This document shows positions 55,264-64,000 of a stretch of DNA of 64,000 bases, in pieces. This DNA is from Schizophyllum amplum. Its lineage: Eukaryota; Basidiomycota; Agaricomycetes; Agaricales; Schizophyllaceae. A model generated the notes under the pieces. The model had not been told where the DNA came from. It saw nothing but the letters and a program-made list of their open reading frames with translations, and made no database searches. Positions within the stretch are counted from its first letter, which is position 1. Each line of letters starts with the position of its first letter. Position numbers and translations under genes: made by a program. The stretch lies in NCBI GenBank assembly GCA_007026445.1, contig VDMD01000046.1, positions 62,001 to 126,000 on the forward strand. The letters run 5' to 3'.

Positions 55264-58235
55264 ATGCCGTACTCGACGCCTCTCCACTCACCCGCACCGC
55301 TGCCCACCCATTCCCACGGCAGGCCCGGTCACCGTCGCTCCTTCTCGACCCATGACCGCTTCTCCGACGCCCACCTCGGGCCTGGCGCCTTTGCTCCCTT
55401 GGGAGGGCTCCCCAGGCGGACGAGGTCTGGCAGTGGAACCAACGCCATCGCGTCCCCGGCTGTTCCGCAACAGAAACCGCGCGTTTTCCATATCAAATCG
55501 TCCGACTCTGACAGCGATGTCGAGTCCGACAACGAAGGAGGCCCCCCGCCCCTCCAGTTGAAGCCCAAAGGCAACACATTCCGCCTCTCCCTCGACACCC
55601 AAAATGTTCCCTTCAATGCGCCTCGCACGCAGTCTCCCATCCCCTTCCCGCGCTCGTCACCCCTCAACTCCCCGCAGCCGGGAAGGATGTCCCCGGCTCC
55701 TCAAATGTCCCACGCCCGGGTATGGTGCGCGCCAACTCGAACCCGCAGATCATCCTGTCGAACGGCAAGGTCCTCAAGTCCTCCCTCAAGTCTTCCTCGA
55801 GCAGCCCATCGATCGCGTCCCAGAACCTGCCAACACCGGTGCCGCCAAAGCATACCGCACACATGCGTGCGCGCTCCGCCCAGCAACACCTTCGTTCGAC
55901 GTGCTCGGCTTTTCGGATTCGTCAGCACCGACGACACCGAAGACCGTCCACTTCGCTGGCACCGACGCCGTCCGCATCTTTAACCGCACCGCGCGCCCCG
56001 CCGCCCTCAGTTTTAGTGGAACAGGCGGTGAGAATGACACGGAGACCGAGACCGAGACCGAGGCGCCGGGCTACTTTGGGTACATGGGCGCCATCAACAT
56101 GATGAAAAGCGGAGCAAGGCAAAAGCCGTACGCCTTCCCCACAGCTATCGCATCCTCCACCAAGCCTGCAGAAGCGGAGGGGGAGACACATTACGAACTT
56201 GATACGAGTGTCACGTCCACTATACCCTCCCTTCCTCTTCCCGCCTATGCTTTACCGTCGTACGTCTCTGGCGATCCGGCCCCCGCCCACCCATCTCTCG
56301 CAAGGAACGTATACCTGGAGAGCCTCGAGCTAATCTCGCCACCGCCTTCTCACCCGAGCGAGGAGCTGCGCATGATGGGCACCGTCGTCGTGCGCAACAT
56401 CGCATTCGAAAAGAGTGTTGCTGTCCGCTTCACGCTCGATGACTGGAACACCACGTCCGAGGTGGTGGCGAAGCATACCGAGTCGCTCATGACGCTGCCG
56501 CCGGCGCTACAGACTCGCCACTGGGGCGCACAGGCGCACTCCATGAAGTCTCCGACTACGGACCCTCCGGCAGCACCGCAGTGGGACCGTTTCTCGTTCA
56601 GCATTCGCTTGTCGGACTACTCGCACAACTTAGACACGCGGGTCCTCTGGCTCGTCGTCCGCTTTAGGATTCCGGGCGGTGGGGACTGGTGGGACAACAA
56701 CGGTGGGCGCGACTTTAGGGCGGCGTTCCGTCGGGTCACGTCGAAAGAGAGCAGCCGAAACTTCGCGTCCGCGAGGGACAAGAAGACGAGTGCACCAGGT
56801 ACGTGCTTATCGAGTCGGGGAGGGGATCATACTCATTGCTTGTCAGCTGCGCTACCGAACCTCGCACTCCCTCTGTCATATCAGGCTTCTGGGGCCCTGC
56901 CTCAGGTCATACAACCACCGCCGGCACCCCCTCCCGCTCCGCCGTCGACGACGTCCCCGACGGCGTCCGTACTTGCCCAGAAGCTCAGCAAGCTGAACCT
57001 CACGAATTACTCTAAGCCGAACGTGTCGGGACTGCCCATAGGTACGCATGCGCATCCGTCCTTCGTGCCGCGTCTGACTCTGTGTAGAGGGCAGCAGCGA
57101 GTCTACGCCCATCGGGTCGAAGGATAACTCGGCCCCGAGTACCAAGGACAACACCCCGATGGCGTCCAAGTTGAGCACCCCCGTAGCGGGCGTCGGTGTG
57201 ATCGCGAGCCCTTCACCCAAAATCGCCTCACGCGGCATGGATCTGCACTGGCCCTGGGGCTCCTCGCAAGCGTCGGCGAAGAAGGAGGAGCAGACGAAGC
57301 AGGACGAGCAGCCAGCCAAGGACGAGCCTTTACAGGGCCCGCGGCTAGCGCTTCTGCCGCTTGCGGCGTCGGTGCACTCCATTTCGCCATCGACCAGCAC
57401 AGCGTCTGAAGAAGACGAGGATGACGTATTCGACAAGAAGGCCGCGGATGAGACACCGCCGACCTCGCCAGTCCTAGAGAAGGGGAAGCTGGTGGACGAG
57501 AAGCTTGTCGTCGAGACGCCGAAGGCTGCGCCGGTGTCGCCTGGCGCCGAGCTGGTGGTGCCGATGCCGAAGCTACAGCCTGCACCGCCGCTTGTGCCGC
57601 TGCTCCAGGTCGAGGGTGTAAGCAAGGAGCAGTCGTCCGGCAGGCCTCGCGCAGACACCCTGGACGATGCTCCGAAGCAACCTGCGGACGAGATTCCGGT
57701 CAAAGTCGCTGCTCCCGCAGAGGCGATCGAGATCAAGGTGCCCACGAAGCAAGCCGACGACGAGGCTCGTGTCGTCCGTGACGCGGTGGACGCTCTGCGT
57801 AACGGGCTTCCTAACCAGGCGGCGCTCCTGATGCCAGGGCTTCCTACGGCGTCGCTCGATGCGCTGTCGTCGGGCTCGCCGTCGCCGAGCGAGTTTGTGA
57901 CCGCGCCGCCATCGCCGAGCCAACGTCCGCAGAGCCCGACCTCTGAGGCGCCGTACATGGCGTTCCAGTCGTTGATGGCGTCGACGACGTTAGCGCGCAA
58001 GGACTCGCCTCCGTCGCGGAAGGACTCACCCTTGTCCTCGTCGCCGTCTTCACGTTCCTCGTCTCCCGTGGGTCCGTCGACGCCGCCGGGGCAGCAGAAG
58101 TCGGCACCGCTGGCGCATGACTCGCTGTACAACGCCTTCGTGCGGCAGTGGTGCTTTGCGGGTGCGCCGACGCCGACGGTGAGCGAGCCAAAGGGAGAGG
58201 GCGTCGGTGTGAGTAGCCGGGTGGTGACGGAGTGA
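55264..58235 (+). CDS. CBM21 protein-phosphatase-1 targeting subunit (GAC1/PIG-like), apparent frameshifts
   Basis: This is a glycogen-targeting regulatory subunit of PP1 by family. The features in order are a conserved N-terminus (HSHGRPGHRRSFSTHDRFSD), IILSNGKVLKSSLKSSSSSP, an RVxF-type PP1-docking motif in PKTVHFAGTD, and a CBM21 domain (VVVRNIAFEKSVAVRFTLDDW through RVLWLVVRFRI and WWDNNGGRDF). A long disordered C-terminus ends with DSLYNAFVRQWCFA and VTE. Two introns near 56803 and 57042 keep frame. Before the RVxF motif the homologous frame changes twice with no intron signals, at about 55670-55710 and at 55878-55882. Each fits one missing base in a C-rich run. Either the sequence has errors or this allele is broken. 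Confidence 0.82.
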
Positions 58236-59030
58236 GCGAGGAGGTAAGCTGCGGCTGTTCGCTGGTGTCTTAGACTTGTGCATTACGGCTGACGGACATG
58301 CTGTCTGCAGGTGTTCGGCACGCGTTGACGATAACAATTGGCGTTATCTGTGGCTCGGTTCCAGGACGAATGTGTCTCCCAGGACATACCCTCTGTCGGG
58401 TACAAAAGGCTGGTCCGCGTCGTCTCTGCGCTGGACCTCGTGCTGTACGATGTCTCTTTCCATCTCATATTTCTTCATCCATCCATCTCTTTGCATGCGT
58501 CCTCTTGATTCTTTTGCGGACATGACTCGTATATCCAATCGAGATGCCCGCAGTGCGTTCGTCGCAAACTGTATAGGATATGTTGTACTATTAGTCTCGT
58601 TTTCTCCTCTCATCCTGCTCTATACTCATCGACTCGGTCCACTACACTTGCCGCTCCCCAACTCTGCAAATTCCCGCATCTAGCGCTCGTCCATCTTTCG
58701 CTTTGCTGGCATTATTTATGTATCATTCTGTGTACTTTACGTTGAGGGTTGGTGGGATGAGGCCTGAGGAGGGGTTAGATCTCGCATCGTCGCTGTACTT
58801 CTCAGTACTTCGTCTACAATGGATTCCTTTGGACATATGAGTGTTGGTGCTGTGCAAGCATAGTCGGTCCGCAAACTGCTATAAGCGCGAGGCCGGTAAA
58901 TTGAAGTTGGGGTTGAATTGACGTGGCTTGAGAACAATGGGAATACCTGAAATAGGTAAAAGTGGCGACTTCCTCGTTGCGAATTCTCCTTGTTCCTGAC
59001 CCTCACCTCATTCCATCACAACGACGGCCT
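58236..59030. other. Intergenic region
   Basis: This is the 3' UTR of the CBM21 gene and the promoter of the next gene. Nothing else is recognised. Confidence 0.4.
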
Positions 59031-59677
59031 ATGACTGCCCTCAAGGACACTGCTGTCTCTGATGCTGAGGAGACAAGACCTCTCGTCGAGAAGGACGCCG
59101 ACGACGCCGCGAAGGACGGTTACGACGCATCAGACTCTGGTAGCGGCAGCGGCGACGAGTCGGACTCAGACGCGGACTCGCCTCGCCGGCAGCGTGTGAA
59201 GGCAGAGCGGGAGCGCCTAGAGAACGAACTCGCCGCGGATCCTCGCTTCAACCAGCCAGCACCTGCGAAATGGAAGCGTCTGGCACTCCTCGTGGGCTTC
59301 GGACTGCTTGTCTACGCCGCCCTCGCGCTGCGCGAGTACGCGAACCGGCCACCAAAGATCATATACGCCAGCAGGTGCGTACCAGGCCTCCCAGCATGTG
59401 TACTTGGGCTCAATCAGCGCTGTGTAGGTACTCTGAAGAATACAAGTACCGTCCGGCGGCGAGCCCAATCATCACCGAAACGCTACGAGGTACGTAGGCT
59501 CATGCAAGTGCATCTCCGATCTGACCTGACCGCACCGCAGACGGTCGTCTGCGAGTCCGCGGTGCGGCACCCACGACGAGCATCAAGCCTACCACCGCTA
59601 CCCCTACCCCCACGAAGACTGGCCGCAAGCGTCGCGGTAAGAAGCGCTCAAAGGCCGCGAAGAAGAGCACAAAGTAG
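59031..59677 (+). CDS. Small single-pass membrane protein, unknown function
   Basis: Three exons; introns begin at about 59375 and 59492 and keep frame. An acidic and Ser-rich N-terminus (DSGSGSGDESDSDADSPRRQ) is followed by KAERERLENELAADPRFNQP, one TM helix (LALLVGFGLLVYAALAL), REYANRPPKIIYASRYSEEYKY and a very basic Lys/Arg-rich tail ending KKRSKAAKKSTK. The start is set at 59031 (MTALKDTAVSDAEE) because the frame before it is not conserved-looking. The layout suggests a type II or tail-facing membrane protein whose basic end could bind nucleic acid or acidic lipids, by inference only. I do not recognise the family. Confidence 0.68.
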
Positions 59678-60083
59678 ATAGGCATGGTGGCTGGCGGGAT
59701 GATTGCGTGCGAGTCGACGGGCAGCGGGGGGCGTCGGTATACCTACTATTCATTCATACTTTGGTGAGCTGGGTATGCACTGGTATACCTGTGAGGACTG
59801 GCTGACGAAACTTGACAGGGACTTTTGTCGTTCTTTTGCTACGAGCTACTCTCACAGTTGTATATATAATCAGTGGTCGTTCCATTTCTCGAACTTCTCT
59901 GCTAGAAAGCTCCCGCTACGCCGCTCTTCAACCTTGCCTTGCGGACTGTGGCTCGGTACAAGGCTGGTGAGTACGAAGTGGCGGATAGTCACCAGTACAA
60001 CTGCTGAGCGCTAAGTGTCGGCAGGTGACGAGTCGACGTCGAGCCCGAGAGTCAGTACTTGCGAACCCATACATGAACGCAGA
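59678..60083. other. Intergenic region left of the foldback repeat
   Basis: No gene is supported. Confidence 0.4.
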
Positions 60084-60737
60084 GTTTTGCCCGGGCACTG
60101 CCCGGGCAAAACAACGTGACGCCCTCACGCGCACGTGCCGGCACGTCCGAGTAAAATGTCTGTTCATGTTCAACATTATCAACATTTAGAACATTCAACT
60201 TCAGGCTTTGACAAGTGGCAACTGACAGTGAGTAGTACCGATTGTAGAACTGAAAGCACCGGCTATGGTTTTTCAACGACACCTTTCGGAGTGTGCGGTT
60301 ACACCGCGAGATGGCGAGTGGCACTATGTTCTGGTGGGAGTTCTCATCCGACTCAACTTGAAGTCTTGAGTCAAGTGTCCTTGAATGACTTGCGTTGCTC
60401 TGATTGCTGTGTTTCTGGTGCATTACCTTACCTTGCAAGGTCTTTCGACACCTTTCGACATCCATAAGTGTTGAAGCTATCGAAACAATCACCAAGAACG
60501 CAGCAATCAGGGCAACGAAAGTCACTGAGTAAGTGAGGCCCTGAGGACAACTTGAGAGCAACTCGACCACGGTCCGAACTTCTCGCCACCGGACCTAGGG
60601 CGCCATCTCGCCAACGCAAGCTTCGTCAGGCATTGAATATCGAGGTCGGGAACTGTATGTATTCGGAGCTTCCACTATTCGCGACGACGTGCCGAAACGC
60701 GTCACGTTGTTTTGCCCGGGCAGTGCCCGGGCAAAAC
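60084..60737. mobile_element. Foldback element with palindromic 39 bp inverted termini
   Basis: The 39 bp arms 60084-60122 and 60699-60737 are perfect inverted repeats. Each arm is itself a 29 bp near-perfect palindrome (GTTTTGCCCGGGCA, C, then its complement). Similarity continues outward (CATGAxCGCAGA) and inward (CGGCACGTC). The interior has no protein. Target duplication is not evident. It could be a foldback or MITE-like element, or a source of hairpin RNA. Confidence 0.7.
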
Positions 60738-61013
60738 TTTAAATTCTGCGCTCATGCCACATCGCAGTCCTTCCCTCCCAGCGTCACGACAGTCCAAAAC
60801 TCCAAGAGCCACCTCCACCGAATCCATTGCAATAGAAAACCGCGACGTAAAGTAGTAGTCCGAGTCAGGATAGCGTGTGAGTCGGAGAGTCCGTAAAGCA
60901 TAGCGTGGTGAATAGATCCCAGTCCCAAGCCAACATATTAGGCGGCATAAGTTATGCGTGGTGCACGCGAGCGTGCAGTCGGCAAGGCGAGCGTGTAGTC
61001 GGCGAGGTCGGAC
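60738..61013. other. 3' flank of the polysaccharide deacetylase
   Basis: There is no gene. A short direct repeat (GCGAGCGTGCAGTCGGC and GCGAGCGTGTAGTCGGC) sits at about 60968-61003. Confidence 0.4.
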
Positions 61014-63188
61014 TCAGAGCCGGTTCAGCACGCCGAGCATCCCAACCAGCCCCGCGCCGAGCGCTAGGAGCACCGATGGCAATAATCCAGCGGGCATCAT
61101 CGCCTGCGCGCCGTTCCCTGGGCCGTTGAAGGGCGTAGACGACGCCGCGCCGTCCGCGCTGCTGGTGAACGAGCCGCCGAGGCCGCCGCCGGTGAGGTTG
61201 GCGCCGTTGGGCTTTGGGATGGATGTTAGAACAGCTTCGAAGAAGGAGAAAGACAGTAGGAGGCAGCGGGACGCGATAACAGAGCAAGAAAGTACGCACC
61301 CCGACGGGCTTTGAAGTGTCCTGGAAGGAGCAGGTGTCCGAGTTGCAGATGCACTCGCCCTCGATGGGGTCCCAAAAGGCGGTCGTGCAGTTAGCCGGGA
61401 CTGTGACGACGGGAAAGGATGGCGAAGGCGGTCAAGGGTCAGCGCTCATCAGCCTGGCGAGAGCGACGGAAGTCCACGTACGACGGAAGCGCGCCGACTC
61501 GCCGTCCGGCACCGTCTGGTTCGGGTTCGGGTTCGCCACTGTGGGCAGCTGGTCGGGGCAGCCGTACTGTAATTGCACACCGCCAGTCAGTATCCATCTT
61601 ACAAGATCAACCATGAAGCACAGCCGCCGCCACTCACGCAAGTGCTGAACGGATACTCGTCGAACGTGCATTTGCTCTGCAGGCCCTCCTCCTTCTCCGG
61701 CATCCCGTTGCAGATGTTCTGGTCCACAGCGGGCGTCGAGCACTTCAGCGCGCCCACGCTGTCAAGCTCGGACACGGGCTTGGGGTCGCGCACCCAGGCG
61801 AGGAGCTGCTCGTTGGAGACGATCCAGACTGACAGAGTAGCGTGAGCCCGAAAGGGCTGACAGCGATGTGGGATCAAAAGGCGTACCGTTCTGCTGCTCC
61901 TGCGCCCAGTCGAGGAACGCGTTGATCATGTCGATCGTCTTCTGGGGGGTCTTGACGCCAGGGTAGCTAGGCGCGACGTGGATAGGGTGCGTGTACAGGC
62001 CGATGGGCTGCCTGTTGTTCTTGTAATGGTCTGTGAACGTGCTCTTCATGTACTCGAGCGTCGCCTCGTCGTCGACCTTCGAGTCCCCGTTGGCGGCGTC
62101 CCTGCGATCGTTAGCAGCGTGCTCGATTTGGGACAGCGGCGATGCCGTGTACTCACAACCAGGGGTCCATCAAGTGAGGGCCAGCGACACCGCGCTTGTC
62201 GAAGAAGGCGTACATTGGGATCTCCCAGAAGCCGGGCAGCTTGGGTTCGCCCTTGCATAGCCCGTTGACGCTGAGGCAGTTGTTTGCCATGCCTGAAGAG
62301 ATGCGATGAGTATGCGACCGTGGAAAGAGGAGGCAATTCACCATAATCAAGTGTGTACGGCCAAAACGCGTCGGTGTCATCTTCGGTGACTGGGACGGAG
62401 GCCGCCGCGCTGGAGTCGTAGACGAAGGACGCGTCTGCGAGGCGCTTGAGCGTGTCGACGGAGAAGTCCAGGAAGGGCGCGCGGAAGCCTGGAACGTATG
62501 ATGAGCAATGCATGGCTGTAACACGTTCGAGACGCGCACCTTGGATGGCTGACATGGGGATACCCGAGAGCGCATTCAGCGCAATTAGATTGCCGTTGAT
62601 CTCCTCAGCAGGCGGGTCGCCCACATGAGTCATACTGGTGCGGGCGCGTCAGCGTCTCCGAGCGGAATGGACTTGGCGAGGCGGACGTACGTGTGGTCTG
62701 CGATCTCATTGCCGGCGACGAACCAGTCTACGCGGGTGTAAGCGGTGCTGATAGAGGTGGGGTAGGCACGCTGCTCACCCGTAACGAGGCCAAAGTCCGT
62801 ATAGTTGAGCGAGGTGAAGTAGGTCATCTTGGGCTGGCAGCCGTTGGGGTTCTGGCGGTGCTTGAGGAACTGGTTCACAGCATCGATAGTATACGTCTGC
62901 ACGGCATCATCAGCGGTGAAGACGATGAACTGGGGCGTGTCTTCCTGCAAAGGGTCTTAGTAAACGGTGCGCAAGCGGTGCGGGCGAAAGACGCACGGGG
63001 CTCAGACCGCCTGGCGGGCTCGTGCTGGCGCAGTGGCAGTCTGGGAGCTGGCATTTCGACGAGTCGCACGAGTACCCCGCGGCTTCCCCGCTGGACGTGG
63101 GGCCGCTCAGCCCGCCGTCCTGGGCAAGGACGGAGGCGATAGGCGCGCTGGAGAGAGATGCCGCGAGGAGCAAGGAAAGCGGCAGCAT
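61014..63188 (-). CDS. GPI-anchored polysaccharide (chitin) deacetylase, CE4 family
   Basis: The signal peptide MLPLSLLLAASLSSAPIASVLAQ starts at 63188. NodB/CE4 motifs are VFTADDAVQTY (motif 1, Asp-Asp), ADHTMTHVGD (motif 2, HxxxH metal site) and FRAPFLDFSVD (motif 3). Later segments include DWAQEQQNVWIVSNEQLL. A Cys-rich tail (CTTAFWDPIEGECICNSDTC) and a hydrophobic C-terminus (PSVLLALGAGLVGMLGVLNRL) indicate a GPI anchor. By family it deacetylates chitin or a related polymer at the cell wall or plasma membrane. It has nine or so exons with 50-80 bp introns. Motif 1 reads TADD rather than the commoner TFDD; the metal Asp is kept. Confidence 0.87.
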
Positions 63189-63696
63189 CGCAGAGGGTGG
63201 TGGGGTGGCCGGGAGGAGGAAGATGAAGGCGGGCGAGAAGAAAGGAAAGGCGAGGCGGCGCAGGAATAAAACGAGCGTCGAGACAGCTGAGCACAAGGCG
63301 CGCCCAATCAAGTTTCGCCAACACAAGTTGAAGAAGCCAGAAGTCGGAGCCAATAAGCCGTTTGATCTTGTGCTCTGTTCCGGTCCAGGCGGCCGTCATC
63401 ATCCGCGCTCAGGAGACCTGCGGGCTTCCCAGGCCATCCCGCGGCCTCTGCTGGCCTTTTACCAGCCTTTCCTGAATTTCTGACTATGTTGAACATGACG
63501 GAAAGAGAACAAAGGCTTAACTACTGCTCGGCCCTGGGCGCCTAACGCATGACACCCGCATTGCCAACGCGCAGTCCGCCAAGCACTCCGCGGTCATCCG
63601 AATCGAGCAACAACACGCGTATTGTCACGTGAATAGCGGATCACGCGCCTCGGAATCAACACGCAACAATAACGCGTCTCTGGACCGACGGCGACC
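63189..63696. promoter_or_regulatory. Divergent promoter between deacetylase and centrin genes
   Basis: This is 508 bp between two divergent starts. An apparent CACGTG-like word is absent. TTGTCACGTGAATA near 63620 contains CACGTG-adjacent sequence (TCACGTGA), a candidate E-box for bHLH factors. No gene is supported. Confidence 0.45.
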
Positions 63697-63958
63697 ATGT
63701 ACTCCTCCTCCGCTGCACAAAAGGCCAAGCGCCGCACCCACACGCGCCCAGAGCTCTCAGATGAGCAGAAACAGGAGATCAAGGAGGCCTTCGAGCTCTT
63801 CGACACCGACAAGGATGGCTGCGTCGACTACCACGAGCTCAAGGTCGCCATGCGAGCCCTCGGCTTCGACATGAAGAAGGCAGAGGTGCTCAAGATCCTA
63901 CGGGACCACGACAAGACGGGCCATGGACTCATGGACTTTGAGGACTTTGCAAAGATCA
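63697..63958 (+). CDS. CDC31: Centrin/CDC31, first exon (truncated by window end)
   Basis: [20 protein letters not shown] leads into two EF-hand-type segments. The first is complete: [19 protein letters not shown] (Asp, Asp, Asp, Cys, Asp, Glu loop positions). The second begins with [19 protein letters not shown]. The intron donor GTAAGT follows at 63959, and the rest lies beyond the window. By family it is a calcium-binding component of the spindle pole body or nuclear pore/TREX-2. In loop 2 the order D-H-D-K-T-G-H-G is typical of centrins. Confidence 0.93.
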
Positions 63959-64000
63959 GTAAGTGTGTTACGCGTGGGCCCCAACGCGGTATGCTGACGC

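Noticed and set aside
1..64000. CRISPR arrays, operons, Shine-Dalgarno sites
   Set aside because: The window is eukaryotic nuclear DNA with spliceosomal introns; no repeat-spacer arrays are present.

Overview
This window reads as nuclear DNA from an Agaricomycete (mushroom-forming or wood-decay) basidiomycete. The support is protein-level and structural: dense genes with many 50-60 bp GT-AG introns (donors often GTGCGT), F-box-like/LRR and MYND-finger families typical of that group, a GPI-anchored polysaccharide deacetylase, a DUF2235 hydrolase, and a fungal Zn2Cys6 regulator. A Polyporales-like species is a guess; no species marker is present.

The first 35 kb is dominated by a large, diverged inverted duplication. 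Arm I (about 0.41-9.85 kb) and arm II (about 26.23-34.72 kb) each have the layout A> <B, conserved block, B> <A. A is an unrecognised family of about 560-595 aa: a tiny first exon, a disordered middle and an LRR-like C-terminal half. B is an F-box-like protein of about 400 aa. All four A/B pairs are tail-to-tail with only 48-66 bp between stop codons. A fifth, unpaired A-like gene (14.80-16.22 kb) lies between the arms. Sequence relationships among the copies are mosaic, and one A copy carries a one-base frameshift. One arm contains a 605 bp TIR element whose empty site is preserved in the other arm.

The 16.4 kb between the arms holds a U1A/U2B''-type spliceosomal protein, an intron-containing tRNA-Tyr, a secreted glycoside-hydrolase-like protein, the orphan A gene, a tandem pair of MYND-finger paralogues, a metaxin/SAM37-like import subunit and a Zn2Cys6 transcription factor.

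From 35 kb onward the content is mostly conserved housekeeping: COX6, a GCN4/CPC1-like bZIP regulator with an AP-1/GCN4-type site upstream, an M17 leucine aminopeptidase, a DUF2235 alpha/beta hydrolase with a TATA box, the riboflavin-pathway reductase RIB7, a GRAM/VASt sterol-transfer-type contact-site protein and a homeodomain factor. A gene-poor tract (50.0-55.2 kb) follows with a Tc1/mariner-like MITE. Then come a CBM21 protein-phosphatase-1 targeting subunit (apparently frameshifted twice), a small tail-anchored-like protein, a foldback repeat element, the polysaccharide deacetylase and the first exon of centrin/CDC31. These downstream genes do not form a pathway. The unusual biology is in the paired A/B arms.
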